From Thelephora terrestris (lineage: Eukaryota > Basidiomycota > Agaricomycetes > Thelephorales > Thelephoraceae), in assembly GCA_015956445.1 (NCBI GenBank), contig WIUZ02000022.1, forward strand, positions 496,001 through 560,000: 64,000 nt of DNA, read 5' to 3'. This document shows, in pieces, positions 41,769 through 54,083 of the stretch. Numbering within the stretch: the first letter of the stretch is position 1; every line of letters begins with the position of its first letter. Position numbers and translations under genes: made by a program. The notes under the pieces are model-generated. The model saw only the letters and a list, made by a program, of their open reading frames with translations. It searched no databases and was not told the origin of the DNA.

Positions 41769-43413
41769 TCGCAGGTCTAAGTCGCAGGTCTAAGTCGCAG
41801 GTCGCAGGTCGAAAGGGAAAACATCGGGAAGTCGCAAGGGAGACACTGGGGGCAGGGGTTGGTTTACTGAGTCAGTAAACTGTGAGTAAATTGCAAGTAA
41901 ATGGAAAAAGAACCTAGTGAAATACTTGTCTAGCAAGTGCAAAGCAAATTCACAATTTACTGAGCCAATTTACCTGCAATTTACTGGGTTCAGTATGTGC
42001 TCAGTATGTTTGCAGTTTACTGGGTCATGTGACCACAGTTTCCCCATTAGGTAAACCTCGGAAAAATTCACAATTTACTGGACAAATTTACCCACAATTT
42101 ACTGAGCCACTTGCCCAATCAGTATGTTTCCAATTTGCTGAGTGGTTTCATCACAATTTACTGGACTCAGTAAACTGGAAAAAAACCAAACTGGTTTACT
42201 GACGACGTCCCTGATTGGTCAATTTGAAAAATAACCGAAAATTTACCTGGACGTGTCATTGTCAGTAAACTGCAAGTTTTCTTTCAGTAAATTGGAAATA
42301 CACGTCAGGTAAACTGGGAAAACACGTCAGGTAAACTGGGAAAACACGTGATGATTTGATCGTGGTTTACTGGACTCAGTAAATCAGAAAAAAACCTAAC
42401 CGGTTTACTGACGATGTACCTGATTGGCTAATTTGAAAAAAACCCGAAATTTTACCAGGACGTGTCTTTATCAGTAAACTGCAAGTTTTCTTTCAGTAAA
42501 TCACAAGTACACATAAAGTAAACCAGACAACACGTAAACTTTGAATTTACTTACAGTTTACACGTGTTTTCTGGTTTACTTTACATGTACTTGTGATTTA
42601 CTGAAAGAAAACTTGCAGTTTACTGATAAAGACACGTCCTGGTAAAATTTCGGGTTTTTTTCAAATTAGCCAATCAGGTACATCGTCAGTAAACCGGTTA
42701 GGTTTTTTTCTGATTTACTGAGTCCAGTAAACCACGATCAAATCATCACGTGTTTTCCCAGTTTACCTGACGTGTTTTCCCAGTTTACCTGACGTGTATT
42801 TCCAATTTACTGAAAGAAAACTTGCAGTTTACTGACAATGACACGTCCAGGTAAATTTTCGGTTATTTTTCAAATTGACCAATCAGGGACGTCGTCAGTA
42901 AACCAGTTTGGTTTTTTTCCAGTTTACTGAGTCCAGTAAATTGTGATGAAACCACTCAGCAAATTGGAAACATACTGATTGGGCAAGTGGCTCAGTAAAT
43001 TGTGGGTAAATTTGTCCAGTAAATTGTGAATTTTTCCGAGGTTTACCTAATGGGGAAACTGTGGTCACATGACCCAGTAAACTGCAAACATACTGAGCAC
43101 ATACTGAACCCAGTAAATTGCAGGTAAATTGGCTCAGTAAATTGTGAATTTGCTTTGCACTTGCTAGACAAGTATTTCACTAGGTTCTTTTTCCATTTAC
43201 TTGCAATTTACTCACAGTTTACTGACTCAGTAAACCAACCCCTGCCCCCAGTGAGAATAGGGAGAGAGGGAAGTGTGGCGAAGTGAAGGGACAGCGAATC
43301 CTCATCGGGACAGTCGAGAATGCTGAGGGAAGTCATCTAGACCTCGCGCAGCGGCTGTCGATAGTCGAGAGAAGGTCGCGATTCCGGATACTGTCCGAAA
43401 TACGGTCACAACA
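41769..43413 (-). mobile_element. Truncated LTR of the E3 family, split by E8
   Basis: On the minus strand it begins TGTTGTGACCGTATTTCGGAC (43413) and runs to the GGTCGCAGGTC repeat region (about 41769), where similarity to the E3 LTR stops. About 245 bp of LTR remain once E8 and one duplication are subtracted. It abuts a hAT remnant at 43414. Confidence 0.78.
41854..43253. mobile_element. E8: 1.4-kb near-perfect palindromic CACTG element, TSD AGA
   Basis: CACTGGGGGCAGGGG termini, flanked by AGA (41851-41853 and 43254-43256). The empty site GGGAGAATAGGGAG occurs in both E3 LTRs (near 46218 and 54946). The two arms of about 690 bp are inverted copies meeting near 42540. They are dense in CAGTAAA/TTTACTG, which may act as subterminal transposase-binding repeats. 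There is no coding capacity. It is the uninterrupted relative of E7. Confidence 0.92.
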
Positions 43414-43560
43414 ACGTGCCGCTAGATCCACTCGAGGTTTACCAGGACTTGAGCTTCTCCTCAGAGGCTCACTCCCCATTCCATCGCCTGGCCGCTCGTC
43501 TCCTCTCGGTCTCTGCAAACTCTGCCACATGTGAATGTCTTTTTAGTGTCAGCGTGCTGA
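43414..43560 (+). pseudogene. hAT transposase C-terminal remnant
   Basis: The frame reads DPLEVYQDLSFSSEAHSPFH, then ARLLSVSANSATCECLFSV. This resembles the hAT dimerisation region, where S-x-x-S-x-x-E-R-x-F-S is usual. Here the ER is replaced by EC. Only this fragment is left. Confidence 0.6.
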
Positions 43561-45356
43561 ATTTTATTCCCTTTTTGAACCATTTTTTTACACCCAACTT
43601 GCGCCCACTTTCCTTACCTATACCCCTTTCTTATCTTATCATTTCCTTTGTCACGACTCACACGTCATCAAGGAACACAGACAAGGACACTGATGATATT
43701 ACACAAGGCACGCGGCGAAGACATGAGACTACCAAACCGACGGAGTTGAATCCGCCCAGACTCTATGAACGAGGACTAAGGCGTACAAACCCTGGTCGTC
43801 AAGACCTGGTCTGCCAGTACTCCTCAGCACTGGCAACCTCCTCCTCCGTCCCCTCCGAGGCATTCTCGTCGACTTCCTCGTCGACCATCTCGACGACCCA
43901 AGCTTCCTCCAGACGATGAGCGACGGCCAACTGAACCTCGGCGCGAAGGCGGTTCCTCGCTGAATCGACCATAGTCTGATCCAGAGTCCTCTGGACTGAC
44001 CAACCCTCCACTCTCTCGGTCAGTTGAGCCACCAGGCGAACGGCCTCCGCTGCACGCTGGACCGACAAGAGCGTAAGGTCGGTTAAGCCGTTCACGTCGA
44101 CGGACTCCACCGGAATCAGCTCGCCGCGATCCACGCGACACTGTAGCATCGTCGCATCGGAATAGGACGGTGGATTCGATGTCTCCACCCTGGCGGACAA
44201 CGTTGGGATTACTGGGACGCATGCGGTGCGCTGGACGAAGTGCCCCGCGATAAGGAACCCAACGACGAGCACGGATAGAACGTTGCCCACGCACCGGCGA
44301 GATCGACGGAGGCGGAATCGGAACAGCCACTTCATTCTCCCCCGCGTACTCCAACTCGGGAGAACTGCTAACCGGATTCACGGCCGTCTCCTCAGACGTC
44401 TCGCGAACGACCTCCTCCCCGCCATCAGTATGCGCAGGTGTGCGGTACGACCCATCGGAAGCTAAGAAGAGATGTCAGTGGACAAGCCAAATATGTCAAC
44501 CGACATCCCACCTATGGGAGAAGCCATCCGATCAGGTATCGACTCGTCCTCGGACTCGTCGCGAACCGCAGCCACCGAACGAGTGCGGCAGTGACACAAC
44601 CGCTCGCTCATCGATTCGACTCGAGCGCCCAACAATGGCAAGGCGTCGTCCAACGTATCGACCTAGGAATGGCATGAGCTCTCTTGGGCAAAGACCAGGA
44701 GAAGTCGCACCAACCTTGGTGTCGAGCTCATTCAGAGCCCTTCTATGACGATTGAGCCGTCGGTCGACCTCGATCAGGTCTCGTTGAATGGTGTCATCCC
44801 GTTCCTTCAAGGACTCGACCAACCGATTGTGTTCTTCACGCATCGCCAGCATCTCGCTCTCAAACGTGACGCGAAGCGTATCGTTCATCAGGAGTAGCGT
44901 CTTCTTCATGTCCAACGCTTCCGAGTACATCCTACGGGCATCATCTTTCGCTTCCTTCACCTCACGCTTCAGCCGCTCATTCTACAAGCCTGTCAGTGTT
45001 ATCCCACAAGCGGGATGCACAGACCGACTCACCGCTTTCTGTTCGGTCCTCAAAAGGAACCAGAGACGGTGACCAACGGCTGCTGTAAAGTGTTGCGAAC
45101 GAGTCGCCCCCGGCCACCTTCCTTCGCCGTTTCCCAGATCGTAGATTCCCATCTTCAGAAGACCCCATAACGATGACGCCACCGGAGTCTCCCATGGCAT
45201 ACGCAACTCGGTGTCAAACGTGACCCCGCGCATAGACTCTTGCAACTTGTGGTCGATCAAGTTGTGGTACCACAGCTCGTCGTCTATGGTCAAGTAGTTG
45301 GGAGGCTTGGCTATCGTCGCCTCCAGTTGTCGAGCATCCACTTTGGCGGCAACCGC

Positions 45357-45696
45357 TGAACTAGCCACAAAGCCTTCGGAGTCCGAGAGGGCAGAGATGG
45401 CAGTTAGAAGGTCGGGTCCTCGGTTCAGAGGCGCGAGCCTCTAGGGAATCTGCGGGAAGCGAATGAAAGGGGAGAGAGAAAGTCGGGAAGAGAACGGGAG
45501 AACGAGGCAGAGGACGACGGGAAAGCCAGAGAACGAAACTACCGATAACCAACAAAGGGGAACGTCGGGATACGTCGGGACAACAGAGTCAGAAATCGGG
45601 ACGCCAGCGGGACACAAGAGACCAGAGGGACAACGAGAACGAGGGCGAGACGACGAGGGAACCGAAGGGAGGACCGTAGCAACGCTGCTAGGCCTC

Positions 45697-45730
<34 letters not shown>

Positions 45731-46380
45731 ACGCTGCTGATTGATTCTGGAGTCTATCGAATACAGGGGCCTTTATATACAATACTGGGGGCTCTGAGAA
45801 CGAAGGGACCAAAGGAAACGAACCAAAGTGATGTCAAAAGACCTAATGACGCGTCTATGACATAGGGAAGGCAAGGGATCGAAGGGAACAGCGAGGGAAA
45901 AGAATGTGGTTGGAAAACGAACCAGAGGGAGGCCTAGAGTCGAGAGCGAAGCGATCGATCGAGACATGATCGGGACGCAGGAAACGGAGATAGGGAAAGG
46001 AAAGCTAAAGGTAAGAGCCGTGATGGAGGATCGGGAAATGGTCGGGACACGATCGGGACTGGTCGGGACGTAATCGGGACGAGGTGTGAAGGAATAAGAG
46101 TCTGAGAGAAACTATCTACTAGAGAACGCGGGTCGCAGGTCTAAGGTCGAAGGGCGCAGGTCGCAGGTCGCAGGTCTAAGTCGCAGGTCGAAAGGGAAAA
46201 CGTCGGGAAGTCGCGAGGGAGAATAGGGAGAGAGGGACGTGTGGCGAAGTGAAGGGACAGGCAAATCCTCGTCGGGACAGTCGAGAATGCTGAGGGAGGT
46301 CATCCAGACCTCGCGCAGCGGTTGTCGATAGTCGAGAGAAGGTCGCGATTCCGGATAGTGTCCGAAATACGGTCACGACA
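45357..46380 (-). repeat. E3 3' LTR
   Basis: On the minus strand it begins TGTCGTGACCG and ends GCTAGTTCA. It contains a TATA-like TTGTATATAAAGG and a (CT)n tract, (GA)n on the + strand near 45700-45727. Confidence 0.92.
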
Positions 46381-46450
46381 TCTCCTTGGGACTTCAGAGA
46401 GCAACCGTCCTCGGTTGTCTTGAGGCGCAAGAGGAGTCTCCTTGGGACTT
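46381..46450 (-). promoter_or_regulatory. Duplicated polypurine tract and hairpin of E3
   Basis: Read on the minus strand: AAGTCCCAAGGAG (46438-46450), then the hairpin CAACCGAGGACGGTTG (46402-46417), then AAGTCCCAAGGAGA (46381-46394) against the LTR. The arrangement equals that of E4 without the 1.8-kb antisense gene. Confidence 0.7.
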
Positions 46451-46772
46451 CTGATAGAAACTCGGGAGGCCGAGAGAAAGGGATAGTGAGAAAGGGGGAA
46501 AAGTCGGGATAGAGAAAGTGTGGAACAAGAGGAAATCTAACTAGAAGAGGTGCTTTGTGGATATAGAAAGTGTCCGATAGTAAAGTCCAAATGAAAGAGT
46601 AAAGTCGTGTAGATAGGAAGAGTGAACGAATAAATGGAGCAAGAAACAATGAGGGATAGTCCGTGGTCAGGAACAATATGGGCGGGACGTAGAAGTGGAT
46701 GATATAAAGGCATAGCAGTGAGTCGGGAGGGATGGAAGGGGAATAGCGTAACATAGGGATGGGATGTGATAA

Positions 46773-49700
46773 TCAAAGGGAAGGAGGGGATAGGGAAACA
46801 TAGGAATGGTCGTCGGGAAGGGAAGAAAGGTAGCGGACATCCTCGGGATCGTCCCAAGTGAAGTCCTCGTCATCGTCCAGATCAGAGATCAGCGGGATAT
46901 CGGTAGCCGTGCGCGGGAAGTAGGGGATGAGTCGGAAGCCTGCAACGCGAAGCTGAGACTGTGCTCCATCGAGTTCGGCCACGATATATGATGTCCCCTT
47001 TGTCTTGCGCACAACGACCATTGGACCGAGGTAGCGAGGCTTGGTTTTCCTATTCAAGGACTCCTCAACGCGAGTGTTGCGCACCAGAACCAAAGCTCCG
47101 GACTCGAAGTCAAAATCAACGATGCGGGAACCATGGCGCAGTTCGAACTGCTCCAGATTCTTCCGACGAGACTTCGCAACCCTCTGACGCATGTCTTCGA
47201 GATCTTCGGGACGTTTCGCGAGCTGCTGGGCACGAAGTGCGACTAACTCCTCAGTAGTGATGCCAAAGTCTTGGGTAGGGGCTAGGTAGGTGGCTTCGGT
47301 GATGTCAAATGGTAGGAGGGGGTGGACACCGTGAGCCAGGAAGTAGGGGGAGTAGCCAGTCGCCTTGCGGATAGTAACGCGCTCGGCCCAGAAAACCTGC
47401 GGGAGAACCTCGCGCCACTTGGCCTCGTTGCCCTGACAAGTCTTCATGATAGCCTCGCGAACGTCGAAATGCTTCGACTCAACGATCCCATTAGCCTGAG
47501 AGTTGTAGCCTGAGATCCTAATGTGTCGGATCCCATACTGTTCTCCAAGCATATCAACAGCGGCAATGTAGGGAGCAGCATTGTCGGTGACAATCTCATC
47601 GAGACCACCCCAACGGCAGAGGATGTCCTGGAAGATGAACGTCGAGATGACCTTAGCAGAGTCCGCAGTAGTAGCACGTCCCTCAGGCCAAGAACTCATC
47701 GCGCAGCGGGCGTGGACCACGTAGCGATAGTTCCCGACGCGAGGCATGAGGAAGGTATCCATGTGAGCCTTGCGGAAGAGCGAGGGGACAGGCGGGACGA
47801 TAGGCGGGATGTGAAAGTACTTGGTCTGTCGCACCTGACACTCGTGGCAAGTCCTAGTATACCAGCGGACATCCTTGGCAAGCTCGGGCCACCAGAATCG
47901 GACTGAGAGAGACTGAGTCGTCGCGAAGATACCCTTGTGTCCTAGAACATCGTGAGCATAGCGAACAAGCTCGAGGCGTTCACTAGGCTTCGGGACAAGC
48001 TGAGGGGATCCCGACTGACGCTTCCGAAAGAGGCTACCTTCGTAAAGAAAGTAATCAGTGGCTTGTCGGATGAAGAGTCTGTACTGCTCGTCAGAAAGAT
48101 CGGGAGGTCGCGAAAGATCGATCAAAAACTGGCGAATAAGGGAAACTCTGTCATCGCGACGAAGGGCCTTCACCGAGCGAGGAATCTCGAGAGGGGGAGA
48201 GGATAGAGGGGAAGGAGAGCGAATAGAAGGGGAAGGAACATGTGAAGTGGAATAAGAAGAAGCAAGCGAAGTAGGAGAGCAAGAGGGAAGCATGAAAGCG
48301 GGAACTACAGACGAAGGAATAGTGGGTGAGTCCGAAATATAGGAATGCACTATGGAAAGAAGAGGGTCATGAAAAGAGGGAGTGTGAAGGTCAATATAGA
48401 AACCAGTGTTCGAGTCAATCCAGTCCTCGAGCTCGTCGCCATCGTCGCGAGGAGGATCCTCAGGAGCGCGAGGACGTCGGGACAGTCCATCAGCTCCTGT
48501 GTGCCTCTCTGCGGGAACATGGACAAGCTCGAAGTCAAACAAGAGGATCGCCGAGATCCAGCGGTTCACGGCGTCGTTAGGATGCAAGGTGGGGGAGTTG
48601 ATCATGCCTTTGACAAACTTCGCGTCCATCTCTACAACCAGCTTCTGCACACCGATGGTGAAGATCTGAGTGTGCTTGAGGGCGCGAAAGAGGCCGTAGA
48701 GCTCGAGCTTAGCCTGGGAGTAGCGAGACTCGCGATCGTTGAAGGTGATAGAACCGAACCTGCTGGGATAGCGCTTCCCATTCTCTCCGATCTGGAAGAG
48801 AATGTACCCTACACCGTTCGCGCAGGAGTCGACCGCAAGGATAACTGGTCTGTCGGACTCGTACTCGATAGGGCGCAGGGCGGGAGAGGAGAGGATAGCG
48901 GCCTTGAGTCTCGCCATAGACTCTAGCTGCTGGGGGCCGATCTCAAAGGTGATACCCTTCCGAGTGAGATGAATCAGAGGCCTCGCGACGAGCGTGTAGC
49001 CCTTAATGAAGATCCTGAGAACTCCACAAGTGCCCACAAATGCGCGAACCTCTGAGACACTCTTCGGGATGGGCCAGTCCTGGATAGCCTGCACGCGCGA
49101 AGGATCTGCAACTCGGCCTTCGTAAGTACAAACATGTCCGAGGATATCAGCACGAGGGACACCAATAAAGGCCTTCTTCCCGCTGAACGTAGCTCCGTAG
49201 GACTCTACTCGCTGGATGATACGATGGACAGCCTCGAGATGCTCCCAGACACTGGGGGCAAGGGCACCTGGAATCGGTGATTACATCTTGATTACATGGT
49301 GAGTTCATGTGCACTTTTCAATGATTGTAATTGCCGATTCCAGGTTGGTCACATTTCAAATGTTACCTTGACATGTAATCCAGCCAATGTCCATCAATTA
49401 CATTTGGAATGTTCTCTACAAATGTTTCTGGGATGTTTTTTACCTGTCAGCAAAAATGATACTGCAATGTAGTCAACATGTTCTTCAATCGTCTGAGATG
49501 TAATCTAAATGCGCTCAAAAACATGAGATGTTTTCACAATGTGCCCAGTGGGCACATTCAGGAAACATTGCTTGGGAACATTTTGAGGAAATTTCAAATG
49601 GAGTTGGTGGGCACAGTTGAATTACATGTCAAGGTAACATTTTAGATGTAATCAACCTGGAATCGGCGATTACAACCATTGAAAAGTGCACATGAACTCA

Positions 49701-51578
49701 CCATGTAATTGGGATGTAATCACCGATTCCAGGTTCCCCTGCCCCCAGTGAGACAAATCGCCGAATATCGGGATTGTCGGGAACGGTCTCGTAGGAACCG
49801 TCGGAAAGCTCGTAGCGAGACTTAGGACCTTTGATAGGGACATCATCAGCGAAGGGTTGAGTCCAGTGAGGAATCTCGGGTCGTAGGATGTGAGTGACGT
49901 CACCCTGAAGAACAGCGGGAGAGTTCGTCCAGCCCATCGGGAGAACAGTGAGCCTGAAGGAACCCAGAGGAGTGTTGAAGGTAGTCATGTCGCGAGACCT
50001 CTCGTGAAGCTGGCGTTGATCGAAGGAAACATAGAGGTCGAGAGTGGTGTAGATAGATCGCGCAGCAAAGTCCTCTGCAACGATCTCGGTGTAGGGAGGC
50101 ATCGCGGCATTGCGAACAGTGACTGCATTCAACGGCTCCAGAGAGTGAACTAGGCGGAGGGACTTGCCATCCTTCTTGAAGACACAAAACCATCGGGAAT
50201 TGTAGGACGAAGAGGAGGGTTCATAGACACCCGACCGCCACTTGTCCTCGATGATCCTGATGACTTCCTGAAGGATGCCACGAGGAATAGGGCCTTGCTT
50301 CAGAACCCACGGAACATGCGAGATATGAGGGATCTCGATGGGCGCGAAGTACTGGGGATCAAAGGCACCTCGTTCCTCGTCAGTCCAGGCGAAAGCTGCG
50401 TGATGCTGGGCAACAATCCACTCAGCTAGTTTGATCTCTTCAGGCCAGAGAAGATCCTTCCCGATGTCCATCTTGTCACGGCGCTCGCGAGTGAATCTCC
50501 CCGTCGGGATGAAGTCGGGAGGATGAGAAGGGAGAGGGAGGAGATTCGCGAGGGGATCGGGATGCTCGTGACGGACAATCCGGAAGTTCTCTGGCAGGGT
50601 CGTCGCTACTGGCCTAGTCTTGTTTGCCACCTTCTTGTAGAGAAGGGATTCGAAGTCGCCATCAGAACCTAGATCCAGGAAGGGGCTCTGAGTGAAGTGC
50701 TCAGTAAGCCAGACGCTAGCAAGCTGGAGAGGTGGGTAGGGATTTGTAGGGGATGGCGGGATGGCGTTACGGAGGGCGGCAAAAGACAGGAAGGCGTCGC
50801 GACGATCCATGGAGGGGAAGGAGGTGAAGAAGGAGGTGAGGGAACTATAGAAATCTACTGAAGCGGAAGATGTGGAGGAAACAATCGGACCAGTACTATG
50901 AAGAGAAGATGGAGAAGGGAATCTAGATCTAAAATCGGGAACCTGTCGAGAAGGAAGGGGAATAGTGCGGGAGGGTGAAGGTACAATAGGGAATGAGCCA
51001 ATGGGAGTAGAAATAAGGTCAGGAGAAGAGGGAGGGGAGATATCGAAAGAAGGCTGTTCGTAGAATGAAAAGCAAGAAGAAGTGGAGTAGAAATCAGGAG
51101 AAACAATCTGGCTTGTGGGGAACGAAGAGGGAGAACTTAAGTCATGCGCAGAATAAGAGGAAAACGATTGATTGTCAGAATCTAAAGTAAGTGCCAAGTC
51201 CGAAGAAGTACAAGAGTCCAAAGGAATATTAGTACAGTCCAAAGGGTCGGGAACAAGTCGCGAAAAGGAATGGGAGGTAGGAGAAGGAACAGGAGGCGAA
51301 GGCAAGACATCTGAAGAAAACGAAGGAACAGGGTCGGGAAAGAAAGGGAGACAAGAGCCAGAAAACGATGCCGATGGTGGTGCATATGAGGTGAGAGGCA
51401 ACGTGGGAGACATGCATGAAAACTGATTATATGATCGCTGAGAGGAAGGAGGAGTTCTGCTATCGAGAGCCTGCAGGAAGCCGAAAGATCGCGACGATTC
51501 TAGGAGGGGACCAGACGCTTCGCTATGACTGAAACGTGGTCGGGAGGGGCTCGTAGAATCGCCTACAAACGAAAATTT
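46773..51578 (-). CDS. pol: E3 Pol, interrupted by element E9
   Basis: Same order as the E4 Pol: Ser/Pro spacer, RT ([10 protein letters not shown]), RNase H ([14 protein letters not shown]), linker, HHCC finger (HDVLGHKG...CHECQ), DDE core ([24 protein letters not shown]) and [13 protein letters not shown]. It enters by -1 frameshift at 51572-51578. E9 (49250-49750) plus its 3-bp duplication splits the frame inside RT, after RRFV and before [10 protein letters not shown]. The E6 and E5 relatives show the uninterrupted sequence. Both halves are otherwise open, so the insertion is the only visible lesion. Confidence 0.9.
49250..49750. mobile_element. E9: 501-bp MITE with CACTGGGGGCA termini, TSD AGA
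   Basis: Inverted ends CACTGGGGGCA...TGCCCCCAGTG extend into an inverted repeat containing ACCTGGAATCGGTGATTACAT. It is flanked by AGA (49247-49249 and 49751-49753). The empty site CCCAGACAAATCG is seen in E6 near 16531-16545. The interior is rich in ACATTT/ATTACAT and unlike E7/E8, so only the extreme termini are shared. Confidence 0.92.
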
Positions 51579-51590
51579 ACAGCAGGTCCT
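51540..51590 (-). promoter_or_regulatory. -1 ribosomal frameshift site (E3 gag-pol)
   Basis: On the minus strand GTA AAT TTT CGT TTG TAG holds A_AAT_TTT (51572-51578). About nine bases downstream, GCGATTCTA can pair with TAGAATCGT roughly 55-65 nt further on. Confidence 0.75.
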
Positions 51591-53728
51591 CGCGAAGGCT
51601 TGGGCGGACGAGGGCTCGTCGAGAAGACGTAGGGAGTTCCAGTCTTGGGATCTCTGACATGAATCTTGTGAATACCGCCAACGTGGCTGATATCCATGCA
51701 AGATAGGACGTCAAAGAAGGGTCTACCAAGAAGAACCTCAAAAGGAGCGTCCTCAACGACCTGGATCTGCAAGAAAACAGTGATCTGTCCTAGAGTGACA
51801 GGTTGCTGCTCGACCATCCCGAGGGTCAGAGTAGTACCACTGTTCGCAGACTCCATAGCCATCGCCTTGTTGGCAGTGATAGGAGACCGAAGTTTCTCCC
51901 AGATATCCTTCCGCATCACGACAATTTGCGCTCCGCTGTCCAGAATGCACTCAGGTTCGACTCCTGGTGCGAAGGTAGGATAGATGACTCGTAGCGGGAG
52001 GGAGGGAGCAGCAGAGGAAGTCGTCGGGTCGTATTTGTGGACGTCGAGATAAACTGCGGGAGAATCGGGCTCCAAGAAGGAGGTAAGGTAGGAATCCGTA
52101 GAATCCTTCGCGATAAGGTTTGCCGCAACCTTTCGCGTCGAGACCAAGTCCTTGACATGCTTGCGCGCATCCGTCGAGACAGCCAGGATCTCGCGAGCTG
52201 AGATCTGGACCTTAGCATCTAGAGCCCTGTCAATGACGTCGTTGACATTGACAGAGGACTCAATCGCAGAGTGGTAGCGATGCTTCGAGTCATCGGCAGA
52301 AGGCTTGGGGGGCATGTCGAGAGGCTTCATAGGACCTTGGGGACGAGCGGGAGGATCTACAGGTGCTCCAGGCTTCCCAGCGAGGTGAGGAGGGGTATCC
52401 CGATGAGGGAATGGCTTTAGGGGAACTCGCTGGCCGTGGATATTCGGCTGAGGGGGAGCGGGAGCAGGAGAGGAAGCGGGAGGAGGAGCTGGGGCCTTCT
52501 GGCGGGAAGGGAACCCAGTCTTGCGAGGAGGGACCTCAACGCCATCGAACTGTTCGCGACGAGCCTTCTGAGCTTCGAGAAGAGAGTTTATCTTTGCGTG
52601 CATAACCTGGATCTCGTCGTCGGTCTCATTGGGCTCAAAGGAAGAGACCTCGACCTCAAAGGCGTACTCGTCGTTGCTCTCGAAGAAGTTGGTCGCGGCG
52701 GGCTCGTACTGGTTCCTCTGGGGGTTGCGACGTTTCCAGTCGGCGTAGTTGTCAAGACGTTCGCGCATGCAACTGCCAGGAACCGTTCGAGGGAGGAATC
52801 GACCATCGGGAAGAGTGATCTTGTTATCGCTGTTCCTAATGATCTTTCCCTGCTGGAGGTACTGCCCGACGATGGGACAGACACGGAGGAAGTGGTCGGG
52901 AGCGTTGCAGAACATGCAGTAGCTCTGAGGACGAGGCTGGGGCTCCCACTGGGGGGGGTTTTGTGCTACTCCTCCCGGAGTAGGGTAACCATCCGTCCTG
53001 GGATACTGCTGCGTCGCGACGGGAGGGGCTGAGTTGCGCTGAGTCTGAGCGAGAAGGGTGCCCATCATCTTCAGCAGTTCCTCCATCTGTCCATTCTTCT
53101 CGACCTTGATCTCCGGTTCGACCTTTATCTCGCTGTCGGGATCTCGGGAATCCACAGCAAAGATAGCGGCCTCGTGGAGGTCCTCCAAGCTATAGCCGTC
53201 AGCGGGACGAACGTCGGGCTTCTTTATCGCGAGCCTCTGCTTCATCAAGGTGCGGATGAACTGCGGGAAACCCTTTAAGTAGAAGGCGTTCCGCTCGCGA
53301 GTGGAGAGACGATCCTGCGCGATGAGATAGTCCGAAATCGTGGTAAACTTCCGATAATATGCGCCGACTTCGTCCTGAGACATTGTGCGGAAGCACTGGG
53401 TCGCCTCCATGTGTCTGTGGAGGTCCATGATGCTGTAGCGACGATCGCTGAGTAGGTGGGGGTAGCGCAGACGTACTTCCTCCCTAAATTCGTCGAGGGT
53501 AGGAGGGGGAACGCGACCAGGAGCCATGCAAGCGACATTCTCCCAGTTTTCGCTCTCGTCGCCACCATAGGAGATCGCCCACTCAATAGCATCAGCGTCT
53601 GTGAGTCCCGCACGCTTCGCGAGCTCCGAGACATTCTTGAAGAAGGCCTTGAAGCCTCGCTCATCCTCTCGGAATTTGGGAGCGTCGCGAGTGTGCGAGA
53701 GAGGCATGTAGAAGGGAGGTGCTGCCAT
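51563..53728 (-). CDS. gag: E3 Gag with C-terminal retropepsin domain
   Basis: 721 aa from the ATG at 53726-53728, exactly as long as the E4 Gag. Capsid-like block (FFKNVSELAKRAGLTDADAI), zinc knuckle CMFCNAPDHFLRVC, Pro-rich linker, and a protease segment with canonical active site ECILDSGAQIVVM (D-S-G). The end GPAVNFRL overlaps the slippery AAATTTT. The frame is open a further 52 codons upstream without an ATG. Confidence 0.9.
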   Translation of the reverse strand: MAAPPFYMPLSHTRDAPKFREDERGFKAFFKNVSELAKRAGLTDADAIEWAISYGGDESENWENVACMAPGRVPPPTLDEFREEVRLRYPHLLSDRRYSIMDLHRHMEATQCFRTMSQDEVGAYYRKFTTISDYLIAQDRLSTRERNAFYLKGFPQFIRTLMKQRLAIKKPDVRPADGYSLEDLHEAAIFAVDSRDPDSEIKVEPEIKVEKNGQMEELLKMMGTLLAQTQRNSAPPVATQQYPRTDGYPTPGGVAQNPPQWEPQPRPQSYCMFCNAPDHFLRVCPIVGQYLQQGKIIRNSDNKITLPDGRFLPRTVPGSCMRERLDNYADWKRRNPQRNQYEPAATNFFESNDEYAFEVEVSSFEPNETDDEIQVMHAKINSLLEAQKARREQFDGVEVPPRKTGFPSRQKAPAPPPASSPAPAPPQPNIHGQRVPLKPFPHRDTPPHLAGKPGAPVDPPARPQGPMKPLDMPPKPSADDSKHRYHSAIESSVNVNDVIDRALDAKVQISAREILAVSTDARKHVKDLVSTRKVAANLIAKDSTDSYLTSFLEPDSPAVYLDVHKYDPTTSSAAPSLPLRVIYPTFAPGVEPECILDSGAQIVVMRKDIWEKLRSPITANKAMAMESANSGTTLTLGMVEQQPVTLGQITVFLQIQVVEDAPFEVLLGRPFFDVLSCMDISHVGGIHKIHVRDPKTGTPYVFSTSPRPPKPSRGPAVNFRL

Positions 53729-54062
53729 GGTCTGCTGTGTGGGTGGAGGGCTGGGAGAAAGTGAAGCTATGGACGAAAGAGAAGAGACCGTGGAAGAGGG
53801 AATATGAAACGGGGATCGCGATGAGTCTATCAGGGAAGTAAGGGAACTGGAATCTAAAAGATCAAAATCGTCGGGAACGTCCAAAGAATTATCGGGAACA
53901 GCGGGATAAGGGGGAGAGAAACCTTCAACGAAAGGATCACTAAAAGTGGGTGGGAAGGGTGGGACTGTCTCAGACAGATAATCCCGAAGGTCAGAGAGAC
54001 GCTTCTCTGCGCGAGTAGAGGGAATGATGGAAGACTTAATGAGTCAAAGGAACGGAAAAACC

Positions 54063-54081
54063 GGTCCCGGCGTGGGTTCCA
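54063..54081 (-). promoter_or_regulatory. Primer-binding-site candidate of E3
   Basis: The same TGGAACCCACGCCGGGACC as in E4 and E5, two bases inside the 5' LTR border. Confidence 0.6.
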
Positions 54082-54083
54082 GA

